A stretch of 64,000 nucleotides of DNA from Cucumis sativus (Eukaryota; Streptophyta; Magnoliopsida; Cucurbitales; Cucurbitaceae), in the NCBI RefSeq assembly GCF_000004075.3, contig NW_022279518.1, positions 1 to 64,000 on the forward strand, given 5' to 3'. Position numbers and translations under genes: made by a program. The notes below the pieces were generated by a model, which was given only the letters and a program-made list of their open reading frames with translations, made no database searches and was not told the DNA's origin. How positions within the stretch are numbered: position 1 is the first letter of the stretch; each line of letters begins with the position of its first letter. Shown here one piece after another: positions 22,253 through 32,618 of this stretch.

Positions 22253-23010
22253 AAGAAATACAAAGAAGCCTCTTCATTAAGCTGAAAATGAGTAGACAAG
22301 ACAAAAGATAATACAAAGAAGCCCTAGGATCAGCTAGTGCACTTGGACATCTCATCTAGGTTGACACCCACTTAGCATTCTCACCATATCGAGACTTAAA
22401 CCAAAAGACTAAACCAACGACAAGGTTTAGAATAGATCATACAAACTGCCCAATAACTATACAACATAGATTTAAGACCACTAGAAATCCAAAAGAAATA
22501 AAATAAGAGTACAGTAGTGGACTAAGAATTAAAAATGAAAGTCGGCCAATTATGACTTATATCTTGTATGGAGAAATCTTTGAAGTCTTTTGAAAGAGAG
22601 CATCAAGTAGAAGCATTGATTCTAGCCATTTCGACTCGAGTTGTCCAAGAGGAAGCTTTATTTTGAAATGTTAGTTGATTTTGTTCAAACCAAATTTCTG
22701 GTAAAATGGCCTTTACTGCATTTAACCAAATCAATCTTGGTTTCTTCTTGAGAATGGGACATGAAATAAGCTGGACCACGTTCTCCTAAATCTATAGTCG
22801 AAAACCCAATTCAAATGAAGATAGCCAAGTAAGCCAAACCAACACTTCTTTGCATGTAAGCAGGAGAAGAAAATATGATGTAAATCTTCTAAAGCATGCA
22901 AACACAAGGGACAAACATGAGGAGATAAACTGAGAAAGGGAGGTTTCATTTGCAAAACTTCTGCACAGTTCATAGTCCATTTTGCATTCTCCAAAGTGTG
23001 ATATTCACTC
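22253..23010 (-). mobile_element. 5'-truncated LINE, 3' end with zf-RVT domain
   Basis: On the minus strand, from 23010 down, reads the zinc-binding domain found at the end of plant LINE ORF2 proteins (zf-RVT): CPLCLHALEDLHHIFFSC, with spacing C-x2-C-x7-H-H-x4-C. It continues in frame through LPEIWFEQNQLTF and SSWTTRVEMARINAST, one stop, and the end of the ORF near 22526. About 270 bases of 3' UTR follow, ending near GAGGCTTCTTTGTATTTC. There is no long A-tail. Only the last ~750 bases of the element are present, as expected from incomplete reverse transcription. Its relation to the LINE at 26340 cannot be tested because the regions do not overlap. Confidence 0.75.
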
Positions 23011-23134
23011 TTCTAGGGCTTTTTGTCTTCCAAATTGTCGAGTACTTTGTTTTCAAGACTGTGTTAGAACCTGTTTTCTGTAAATGTTTGGCTGATTAAT
23101 AAATTAGTAGAACACACTATTTGGTGTTCTATCA
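23011..23134 (+). mobile_element. Gypsy family 1 LTR, 3' end only
   Basis: The last ~120 bases of a family 1 LTR, ending GGTGTTCTATCA. The upstream part of the LTR is lost at the LINE junction. It lies directly before a primer-binding site, so it is the 5' LTR of the element that follows. Confidence 0.75.
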
Positions 23135-23137
23135 TTT

Positions 23138-23149
23138 TGGTATCGGAGA
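23138..23149 (+). promoter_or_regulatory. Primer-binding site (initiator tRNA-Met type)
   Basis: TGGTATCGGAGA, three bases after the LTR end. It differs at two positions from the usual TGGTATCAGAGC complement of initiator tRNA-Met, and would prime minus-strand DNA synthesis. Confidence 0.75.
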
Positions 23150-23174
23150 AATCGAATCTGTGAAGTTCTATATC

Positions 23175-24353
23175 ATGGCTCAAAAGCGAATTGAGGAAAA
23201 GTTGGAAATGGTAGATCAAGAAATATCCGGCATTCGAGCAGAATTACATGATCTGCCAACAATCAAGGAAAACATGTCATCTTTGGCGAAGAGTATTGAG
23301 AGGTTAGGAGTACAGGCTGAGAAGCAACAACAGCAACCAGAAACACTGTTGAAATATATTGAAGGAATGATCAAAGAGAAGACAACGATGGAAGAAGTAC
23401 TAGAAGGATCATCAAGTAAAGTTGACAGCATGGTTGATGTCAGTGATTGGACGATGATGGGAGGAAAATCTGAGGAAAAACATACCAAGTTGGAGGGTGA
23501 AGATTCTGCGGGCGACCGAAGCAAATTTAAAAAAATTGAAATGCCAGTTTTTGTGGGAAATGATCCTGATTCTTGGTTGTTTAGGGCTGAGAGATACTTT
23601 CAGATACACAAACTGAGTGAGTCAGAGAAAATGACTGTGTCCATTATTAGTTTTGATGGAGCAGCTTTGGATTGGTATAAATCTCATGAAGATCGTGAAC
23701 CGTTTGTTAATTGGGACGATTTAAAGAAGAGACTTATTGTTTGATTTCGATCGAGTCGTGAGGGATCAATTCTGGGAAGATTTTTAAAGATCAAGCAAGA
23801 AATTACAGTGGAAGAATATCGGAATTTATTTGACAAATCAGTAGCACCATTGCCTTTTCTACAAAAGGCTGTCTTAGAAGAAACATTTATGAATGGTTTG
23901 AAACCATGGATTAAGGCAGGCATGGAATGTTGGGAACCTATGGGGCTTGCTCAAATGATGAAGTTGGCCCAAAAGATTGAGAACCGAGAAGTGATAAGGG
24001 GAGAATCAAGTTTCAAACGTGCAGCGGATGGAAAATTCCAGGTTTCTGCTTCTTTTAAACCTCAAATTCCTGTGATTTCTAATGATAATAAGTCAGAAGG
24101 GATTGTTCCAATGCGGATGATTACACTTCGAGGAGTGGCTGGTGAACCTAATCGACGAGAAGGACCACTAAAACGACTTTCTGATGCTGAATTTCAGGCT
24201 AGACGTGAGAAAGGTCTCTGTTTTCGTTGTGAGGAATGATTTTTTGTGGGCCATAAGTGTAAAGTGAAAGATCATAAGGAACTTAGAGTTTTAGTTGTTG
24301 GGGCAAATGGGGAAGAACTAGAAGTAGTTGAAGAAGAGGATTCAGGAAACTTC
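23175..24353 (+). pseudogene. Gypsy family 1 gag with zinc knuckle (interrupted)
   Basis: Gag capsid-type polyprotein starting MAQKRIEEK, 26 bases after the primer site. An N-terminal coiled-coil-like segment is followed by the retrotransposon gag domain (PVFVGNDPDSWLFRAERYF; LDWYKSHED; FMNGLKPWIKAGM). A TGA at 23742 interrupts it after LKKRLIV. The frame then continues to a CCHC knuckle (CFRCEE, stop at 24237, then VGHKC). Gag would form the particle and bind RNA. The frame ends at 24353 where a deletion joins it to the protease. An upstream ATG at 23121 lies inside the LTR and is not the start. Confidence 0.85.
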
Positions 24354-26115
24354 TGATTATGGGGTTATTTTGGGGTCTGAATCAGCTGTAAAAGGGAAGG
24401 GAATTTGTAAACAAGTGGAACTGCTATTGGGTGAATGGAAGGTTGTGGATAATTTTCTGCCATTGGAATTGGGGGGAGTGGATGTCATTCTTGGTATGCA
24501 ATGGCTACATACATTAGGAGTAACCGAAGTAGATTGGTGAAAAATTACTTTGACATTCATACAAAATGGGAAGAAGGTTGTATTAAGGGGAGATCCGAGT
24601 CATACGAAGGCTAGGGTGAGTTTGAAGCACATGATGAAGACATGGACAGAACTTGATCAGGGATTTCTGATTGAGTGTGGATCTTTGGAAGGTGGAATGG
24701 CATTTGCAGCGATGTATGGGGTTGATGAAGTGCCTACCACTCATGAGTCTATTCCAGCCGTGTTAGCTAAGAATGAAGATGTTTTTGATTGGCCTGGAGA
24801 GTTGCCACCACAATGTACCATTGAACATCATATACATCTTAAGAAGGGGACTAATCCAGTCAATGTTCGGCCTTATAGATATGCATACCAGCAAAAGGAG
24901 GAGATGGAAAGATTGGTTGATGAAATGATGGCATTTGGCATAAAAACCTAGTACTAGTCCATATTCGAGCCCGGTCTTGTTGGTGAAAAAAAAATGGTAG
25001 TTGACGGTTTTGTGTAGATTACCGTGCGTTGAATAGTGTGACCGTTCCAGACAAGTTTCCTATTCCAGTAGTAGAGGAATTGTTTGATGAACTTAATGGG
25101 GCTAATATATTTTCGAAGATTGATCTCAAGGCGGGATATCATCAAATTAGAATGTGTAAAAAGGATGTGAAGAAAACAGCTTTTAGAACTCACGAGGGGC
25201 ATTATGAGTTTCTTGTCATGCCTTTTGGGCTCACCAATGCACCATCAACGTTTCAAGCTTTGATGAATAGTATCTTTAAACCTTACCTACGCAGGTTTTC
25301 TTAGTCTTTTTTGATGATATATTAATTTACAGCAGAAGTTTGGATGAAAATCTTCAACATTTAGAATGGGTGTTAGAGGTGCTGCGAGAGAATAAATTAT
25401 ATGCTAATATGCAGCACAAGTGTGGGTTTGCCAAAATGAAAGTGGAGTATCTTGGCCATATAATTTCGGGCAAGGGTGTAGAGGTTGATCCCGAGAAAAT
25501 TAGATCTATCAAAGAATGGCCCGTGCCCACTAATGTCCGTGAAGTTCGTGGATTTCTTGGGTTGACAGGATATTATCGAAGATTTGTAATGAATTATGGA
25601 AGTGTGGCTGCTCCTTTGACTCAACTATTGAAGAAAGGAGCATATGAATGGACTGTTGCAGCTGCTGAAGCTTTTGAGAATTTAAAGATGGCTACGATGA
25701 CTCTCCCAATCTTAGCACTGCCAGATTTTTCCTTACCATTTGAAATAGAGACCGATGCTTCTGGATACGGGGTAGGTGCTGTCTTAATTCAAAATCATCG
25801 GCCAATTGCTTATTTTAGCCAGACATTAGCTATGAGGGATCGTGCTAAACCAGTTTATGAACGGGAATTAATGGCTGTAGTTTTGGCTGTGCAACGCTGT
25901 AGACCTTATCTTTTGGCAGGAGGTTTGTAGTGAAAACTGATCAACGATCATTGAAACTTTTATTGGAACAAAGGGTTATCCAACCTCAACATCAGAGATG
26001 GATTGCTAAGCTTCTTGGCTATAATTTTGATGTCGTGTATAAACCGGGACTAGAAAACAAAGCAGCAGATGCCTTGTCTCGTGTCCCTCCTACTGCCCAA
26101 CTTAATCAACTTACT
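24340..26115 (+). pseudogene. Gypsy family 1 pol: protease remnant, RT, RNase H (truncated before integrase)
   Basis: Order: protease C-terminal half (SDYGVILGS...DVILGMQWLHTLG), whose catalytic D-S/T-G segment is missing because gag joins it too late; stop at 24538; RT with PYRYAYQQKEEMERLVDEM, then [29 protein letters not shown], a frameshift at about 25303 inside the catalytic block, then FFDDILIYS; YLGHIISGKG and FLGLTGYYRRF; RNase H with ETDASGYGVGAVL, a frameshift at about 25928, then KTDQRSLKLLLEQR. It ends at DALSRVPP...LTVEIS, where LINE-derived sequence begins. Integrase, chromodomain and 3' LTR are absent. At least four lesions make it inactive. Confidence 0.9.
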
Positions 26116-26339
26116 GTTGAGATCAGTTAAATTGGCAGTCCCCAACACTGAAGTTGACCCTAAATTAGTCCCAGAAATTAATGGGATGGATCTGAATGTC
26201 TTGTTCAATGATGAAGATATTCTCCCTATTAAAATTCCCCTGGATTTGCCTAAAGATTTAGTGTCTATAGTCGGCGATTGTGGAATCATTCTGGCTTAAA
26301 TTAGATGTGCAACTGCCTTTTCCTCCTCCCAGTCATTAT
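26116..26339 (+). other. Short junction segment between gypsy 1 and LINE
   Basis: The first 24 bases (26116-26139) are identical to an internal piece of LINE ORF2 at 27157-27180. The rest reads PNTEVDPKLVPEINGMDL... to GIILA, a frame I do not recognise, possibly the end of a LINE ORF1 or its spacer. A TAA at 26297 precedes the endonuclease by about 40 bases. Confidence 0.5.
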
Positions 26340-27238
26340 TAAGGTTGTCTCCTGGAACACTAAGGGTTTGAACGACTCCTCTAAACGTGCAGCACTTAAA
26401 AAATTCATCAACAATTGTAGTCATGATTCAAGAATCTAAGAAGGATACCTTGAACTCGGCTTTTATAAAATCATTGTGGAGTTCTAAGGATATTGGCTGG
26501 GATTATGTGGCTTCTGTTGGATCTTCTGGGGGAATTCTTACCATGTGGGACAGCAGTAAAATATCTGTAACAGAGGTCATTAAAAGACGCTTCTCTTTGT
26601 CAATCAAATGCCTCACTTTGTGCAAAAAGGTTTGTTGGATCACAAATGTCTATGGCCCTTGTGGTTGCAAAGAAAGGAAATTGGTTTGGCCCGAATTGTC
26701 TTCCTTAGCTGATTGTTCGGCCGTGGCCTGGTGCATAGGTGGGAATTTTAATATCACTCGTTGGGCCCAGGAAAGATTTCCTTTTGGCAGAAGTACTAGA
26801 GGAATGTCATTATTCAATAAGTTTATTGACATGGTTTCTCTCATGGAAATTCCATTGCAAAATGGAAGGTTCACTTGGTCTAGAGACGGTAGTTCTCCTT
26901 GAAGATCATTATTAGACACATTCTTCATAAATCAGATGTGGGATGTTTGTTTTGAAAATTCTCGGGTTTCTCGAAAAGCACGCATCTTCTCGGATCACTT
27001 TCCTTTATTCTTGGAGGCTGGTTCTTTTCTTTGGGGTCCCTCTCCTTTTCGGTTTTGTAACAGCTGGTTGGTGTCCAGTGATTCTAATCAGATTATTGTT
27101 GAAACAGTGAGCAACTCTAACTTCCAGGGATGGGCTGGTTTCATTCTTCATGAGCAGTTGAGATCAGTTAAATTGGCAGTAAAAGCTTGGAATATTGCTG
27201 CGCAAGCTAAGGTAAAAAAAAAACAGAGAAATCCTTGA
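26340..27238 (+). pseudogene. LINE ORF2 endonuclease domain (APE type), copy 2
   Basis: Starts KVVSWNTKGLND, the usual APE-endonuclease opening, shifts frame near 26380, and continues as VMIQESKK (with the metal-binding glutamate), ITNVYGPC, CIGGNFNITRW and SDHFPLF. The usual G-D-F-N motif reads G-N-F-N here (about 26741-26752), so a catalytic aspartate is lost. A TGA at 26900 splits the frame after DGSSP. The domain would nick genomic DNA to prime reverse transcription. It runs into the RT frame at 27235 with a frame change in a run of A. Confidence 0.85.
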
Positions 27239-28800
27239 TGTCAAAATTAGAAAAATATGATTTTGTGGCTGAGTTGATTGGATTAAATCAAGAAGAGTTG
27301 AATTCTAGAGCTGCTTTGCAAGCGGAATTACTTAGTATTTATCAAAATGAAGAGCGTAATTTTATTCAGAAGAGTAAACTCAATTGGCTTTCTTTGGGTG
27401 ATGAGAATACGGGCTTCTTCCACCGCTTTCTAAATGCGAATAAAAGAAGGAACCTCATAACTGAATTAAAAGATGATGATGGGGTTGTCTCGACTTCATT
27501 CCGCGACATTGAAAGGCTTGTGCTGGAATTTTTTGAGTCACTTTATACCAGAATTCCGGGGGACAGATTCATCCCTATTAACAGTAATTGGTCTTGTGTT
27601 TCCTCAATTCAGAATGAGGCTCTTGTTACCCAGTTTTCAGTGGAGGAGATCTTTAAGGCATTAAAGGCACTTGGCAACAATAAAGCTCCGGGCCCGGATG
27701 GCTTCACAGTGAAGTTCCTAATCACCCAATGGTCTATTTTCAAGGATATCTTCAAATCACTAATGTCTGATTTCCACAGAAATGGAAGATTAAATGCTTG
27801 CATCCAAGAAAACTTCATTTGTTTAGTGCAGAAAAAAGAGAATGTGACTCTAGTCAAGGATTTCCGTCCAATCAGCCTTACTACGTTAGCATACAAGGTC
27901 GTCGCAAAGGTTTTATCTGAACGTCTAAAACAAGTTATGGATGCAATTATAAGCCCCACTCAAAGCGCCTTTATTGAAGGTAGGCAAATTCTTGACCCAA
28001 TATTAATTGCTAACGAGGCCGTGGAAGATTATAGGGCAAAACGGAAAAAAGGATGGATTTTAAAACTTGACTTGGAAAAAGCCTTTGATAGGGTGAATTG
28101 GAACTTTTTAGAAAAAAATTTATCTTTGAAAAAGTTTAGTTCCAAATGGATATCATGGATAATGGGCTGCCTAAAAAATCCAAAGTATTCAGTCTTCATC
28201 AATGGTAAGCCTAGAGGCCGGATAACAGCATCTAGAGGTATCCGCCAAGGGGACCCCCTCTCCCCCTTTTTATTCCTCCTAGTAAGTGAGGTTTTAGGAG
28301 AAATCATAAACAAGCTTCATATTAACAGCCAGTTTGAAGGTTTCCTTGTTGGCAAAGACTTGATCCACCTCCCTTTGCTTCAATTTGTCGATGATACTCT
28401 TCTCTTTTGTAAGTATGATGTGAAGATGCTCCTTAAACTTTAAAACGTCATTAGATTATTCGAATGGTGTTCGGGGCAGAAAGTAAACTGGGAAAAATCA
28501 GCCCTTAGCGGCGTTAATGTGGGAGAGGAAGATTTGTTTCAAACAGCAAATCTGATAGGGTGCAAGGTAGAAAAGCTTCCGATTATATATTTAGGTCTCC
28601 CTTTGGGAGGCTACCCTCGACAAAAGTCTTTTTGGCAACCAGTCATTGATCGAATTCACAAGAAACTTGAAAGGTGGAAAAGATATAACATCTCTAGAGG
28701 CGGAAGACAAACCTTATGCAACTCAGTTCTGGTTAGCCTTCCTACATACTACCTACTTTATTTTCTATACCTGAAAATGTGGCTGCCTCTTTGTTAAAGT
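27235..28800 (+). pseudogene. LINE ORF2 reverse transcriptase, copy 2 (best preserved)
   Basis: A 402-residue frame (27235-28443) covers the fingers and palm: NKAPGPDGF, FRPISLTTLAYKVVAKVL, QSAFIEGRQI, LKLDLEKAFDRVNW, RGIRQGDPLSPFLF and FVDDTLLFCKYD with the catalytic DD. A TAA at 28441 interrupts it after KMLLKL. The frame continues to 28797 through LGLPLGGYPRQKSFW and SRGGRQTLCNSVLVSLPTY, then ends without RNase H or zf-RVT. It is the same element as positions 1-1560 but with far fewer indels. The enzyme would copy LINE RNA at a nicked target, but the endonuclease lesion, the stop and the missing 3' end make it inactive. Confidence 0.9.
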
Positions 28801-28803
28801 GAG

Positions 28804-29051
28804 TTTTTGGAGTGAAGGAAAATGTCTGCAATACTGCTTGAAAGACAGGGGAAGCAGAAGATTGGTGTTCTATATTCTGGTTTGCTTATTAGTATTTTGT
28901 TGTTCGGAATTTTGGATTAGGAGGTTTTCTTTGTTTGATGTTTGTGAATTATATGTAACGTGACTCATTTTCTGAGGTTCACGGTTTGCTTATGTTGTAA
29001 GTTGTGTTTGAATTATCAATATAATAGAAACACTACATCAGTGTTCTATCA
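28804..29051 (+). mobile_element. LTR fragment ending in GTGTTCTATCA, copy 2
   Basis: Copy of 1561-1809. It follows the LINE directly and ends at a TGTTCTATCA terminus, after which protease coding begins without primer site or gag. Confidence 0.6.
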
Positions 29052-29498
29052 GGATGTCATCCTTGGAATGCAATGGCTGCACACGTTGGGGTAACTGAAG
29101 TGGATTAGCGGAAACTCACTTTATCTTTCATACAAAATGAAAAGAATGTTGTTATAAGGGGTGACCCGAGTTTGACAAAGACTAGAGTGAGTCTGTAACA
29201 CATGATGGAGACATGGACACCATCTGATTAAGGTTTCTTGACAAAATGTCGAGCTATGGAGGGAGGAATGACATTTACCGAACTATATGGAATTGATGAT
29301 GTTCCTACATTTCAAGAGTTACTACCAGCAGACAATTTTGGCTATCCTAAAAATCCAGCAACAAAGAAGTGGGAAGTGCTTGTTAGTTGGAAAGGAATAC
29401 CACCTCATGAGGCTACATGGGAGAACTGTGATGATTTTACACAAAAGCTTCCTCATTTCCCACCTTGAGAACAAGGTGTCTTTGGAGAGGGAGAGTAA
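29052..29498 (+). pseudogene. Gypsy family 1 protease-chromodomain deletion derivative, copy 2
   Basis: Copy of 1810-2257. A 76-residue frame (29238-29468) fuses CRAMEGGMTFTELYGIDDVP, which lies between protease and RT, straight to the chromodomain (WEVLVSWKGIPPHEATWEN). The join at about 29318-29335 (FQELLPADNFGYPKN) marks the deletion that removed RT, RNase H and integrase. Here the frame is open across the deletion, whereas copy 1 has an extra T at about 2062. Confidence 0.8.
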
Positions 29499-29919
29499 TG
29501 ATAGACCACCAATTGCAATACAATATAGCAGAAGAAAGACAAGTGGAATTGCACGTGCACAGGTGATGGAATTGGAGGAAGTGGAAACCACCTTAGTGGG
29601 GACAACAGTTAGTTACAGGGGGAGGTTAAAAGGGAGAGATGGAAGGAAAGATGGGGGTTGGTTAATCAGTTTCTGGAAGTGGAGGGGCTGTATTTTCTGG
29701 AGAGCAGAATTACAGAAGTTGTTCAGTTACTTTAATCTTAGAAAGTGTTTTCCATTATCCTAAACTACTTTTGATGTTTGAATGTTTTATTTTATACTTG
29801 GTTATTGTCTGTAATAGTACTTGTTTGTTCGGTGTTTTCAAGACTGGTTTGAGTATTGTATTCTGTAATAGTTTGGTTGCTTAATGAACAAATAAGAACC
29901 ATTACTTGGTGTTCTATCA
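29499..29919 (+). mobile_element. Gypsy family 1 LTR, complete, 421 bp (copy 2)
   Basis: Starts TGATAGACCACC and ends GGTGTTCTATCA; differs from 2258-2677 by one G in a G-run. Followed by the flanking module and satellite S4. Confidence 0.75.
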
Positions 29920-30989
29920 GCTTCTCAATCAAGCATACACATCTCAATAAGGTATTATACATGCAATCAAACAATCACAACATACATACCATTTACTCAA
30001 AACGACCTAAAACATGCTCAAAACGACCTAAAACGTGCTCAAAACGTGTCTAACTTTCACTGCAACTTTCAAAACGACCTAAAACAGCTTACGTGCAGGT
30101 TCGTAACTCATAACCTACGAAAAAAGTTCAAATATTGTGAAAAAAGCACTACAAGACCCAAAATGGCAACCAAGTGTGTAAGTGCAACAAACTTAGTTCA
30201 AACCAACCTAAAACGTGCTCAAAACGTGTCTAGGTATTACTTGAGTTTTCAAAACGACCTAGCAAATCCTAAGGGTAAGTTCGTAACTCATAATCTACCG
30301 AAAAGGTTGAAAAAAGCATTTCAAGACCAAAAATGACAACCATGTGTGTAAGTGCAACAAACTCAATCTAACCTAAAATGTATTCAAAACGTGTGTAAGT
30401 ATCACTTGAATTTTCAAAACGACCCAGCAATGCTTAAGTGTAAGTTTGTAACTCACAACCTACCAAAATTTCAAAAAGTGTGAAAAAAGTACTTCAAGAC
30501 CCAACATGTCAATCAAATGTGTTTAAAACTTAGTGTCAAACCAACCTAACACGAGTTCAAAACGTGTCTAAGTATCACTTGAACTTTCAAAACGACCTAA
30601 AAAAGCTTACGTGTAGGTTCGTAACTCATAACCTACGAAAAAAGTTCAAATAGAGTGAAAAAAGCACTACAAGACCCAAAATGGCAACCAAGTGTGTAAG
30701 TGCAACAAACTTAGTTCAAACCAACCTAAAACATGCTCAAAACGTGTCTAGGTATTACTTGAGTTTTCAAAACGATCTAGCAAATCCTAAGTGTAAGTTA
30801 GTAACTCATAATCTACCAAAAAGGTTGAAAAAAGCATTTCAAGACCAAAAATGACAACCAAGTGCAACAAACTCAATCTAACCTAAAATGTATTCAAAAC
30901 GTGTGTAAGTATCACTTGAATTTTCAAAACGACCAAGCAATGCTTCAGTGTAAGTTTGTAACTCACAACCTACCAAAATTTCAAAAAGT
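29920..30989. repeat. Satellite block S4
   Basis: Copy of S1 (2678-3747) with a few substitutions, including the abrupt junction to the gypsy-2 integrase tail. Confidence 0.9.
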
Positions 30990-31833
30990 ATGAAAAAAGT
31001 TGTCAATCGAGGGGTGGAGACGTATCTAGGGTGTTTTTCTATGAACACACCTAAACAATGGGTTAAATGGCTAGCTTGGGCTGAATTAAGCTATAATACA
31101 ACAGTCCGTACAGCCACATTGATGACCCCCTTCGAGGCCCTCTATGGGCGACCACCCCCCTCTATATTACCATATGTGAAGGGCTCGAGCCGGGTGAATG
31201 ATGAAGTAGACCATTTGATGAAAGAAAGAGATGAAATTTTGGGCGTTTTGAAGGCCAATTTACTGAAAGCACAGCAGCGAATGGTCAAATATGCTAATGC
31301 TAAAAGACGGGAGGTGCAGTTTGAGGTTCATGATTGGGTTTATGTGAAGTTACGCCCTTACCGACAGTCCTCTCTCAGCCGTTTTAAGCACTCCAAATTG
31401 GCCCCAAGATTCATTGGTTCATTTATGATCGTGGCACGAATTCGTTTCGTTGCATACCGTTTGGCCCTTCCCAAGGAATCGCTTATACACCCGGTCTTTC
31501 ATGTTTCTGTTCTTCGCAAGGTCGTGGGTTCAAACAGGCCATTATTCCCAATTTCAAAAGATTTGGCTGCTGATTTGTCTATGCAAGTGTCTCCGGTAGA
31601 AGTATTGGGAGTTCGCAAAACAATAGAAAAGGAGGACAACTTAGAAGTTTTGATCCGTTGGAGTGAGGGGACACTTGAAAGTGCAACGTGGGAACAAGCT
31701 GCTCTTATTCAAGAATCAGTTTCCTGAATTCCACCTTGAGGACAAGGTGGCTATTTGGGGGGCGGGTAATGATAGACCTCCCATAGTAAAGGTGTATTCC
31801 CGTAGAGACAAGAATAGGAAGAAGAAAGAATGA
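30990..31833 (+). pseudogene. Gypsy family 2 integrase C-terminus/chromodomain, copy 2, frameshifted
   Basis: Same fragment as 3748-4590, but the frame ends at 31725-31727 (ESVS, stop) because of one extra T after 'caagaa' at about 31714, compared with the 39076 copy. The chromodomain (VLIRWSEGTLESATWEQ) is complete before the shift; the last ~35 residues (HLEDKVAIWG, KNRKKKE) continue in another frame to 31833. The compensating deletion found in copy 1 is absent. Confidence 0.85.
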
Positions 31834-32064
31834 TTGAGAGTTAGTTGATATTTTTCTATTTGTGTGGGCCCTTAGGAATGTGTTTGTTAGAGTGGGGCCA
31901 AGTATTTTGTTATTTCTCTAAGCAATTACTTAAGTTTCTTGAGTGGGAGGGTATGGGTATCTTGATTTTGGTATAGACTCTCATTAGAGAAGTGTGTAGA
32001 GATTGGGGAGCTCTCAAATCCTCCCCCACAGTTGATAAATAAAATTTTGGCTAAAGCCTTGACA
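31831..32064 (+). mobile_element. Gypsy family 2 LTR, copy 2
   Basis: Copy of 4588-4821, starting TGATTGAGAG and ending GCCTTGACA. Confidence 0.7.
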
Positions 32065-32286
32065 AAAGCTAATGTAGAACATCCCCCTTCTTTATGTTTC
32101 TTGAGTTTTATCCTAGAGGAGGTGTTTGAATTACCATTTTTATAGTTTAGGATTAGTTATTTGAATTAACAATTTTGTATCTTGAGTTAGTTATAAGTAA
32201 ACTAACTCAACCCCAAGTTAGTTTAACAACTCTTGTAATCTCCAGCCTATAAAAAGGCTTCTCATTTTCATTAATAAATGATAAAA
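32065..32286. mobile_element. LTR-like fragment with TATA box, copy 2
   Basis: Copy of 4822-5043 with CCTATAAAAAGGC near 32248. It abuts the truncated end of HECT-gene homology. Confidence 0.4.
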
Positions 32287-32618
32287 AAAAGGCATTATAC
32301 ATAAAGATTTCCTAGCTTTGCAATTACAGCATCAAAAGCAATGTACAGTTCAGATGAGACTTTATTCCAGTATAGAGTAGCTCTGTAATTGCAGATCAAG
32401 AAAGTGAATGTAGCATGGAAATCCCAAATTCAACATTTGGAAGTTAGCAATTGACAATCTCATTAGTAGGCAGTGCACCCATAATAAAATGTAAGATTTT
32501 TAGAACCCTAAAAATTCAAGTAACTTGCAACTAGTCATTGTCATGACCATCAATACTACGATTAGTGGATCAGCACAAAATACAAAACAGTAAGACAGTA
32601 AATCTTTAAAAACCTTAC

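Noticed and set aside
27235..28443. 402-residue RT frame as an active LINE.
   Set aside because: Stop at 28441, frameshifted and mutated endonuclease, and missing 3' end.
23011..29919. A single gypsy element bounded by family 1 LTRs with a nested LINE.
   Set aside because: The sequence after the LINE restarts with a different LTR subfamily and protease, not with the missing integrase, so the parts do not complete one element.
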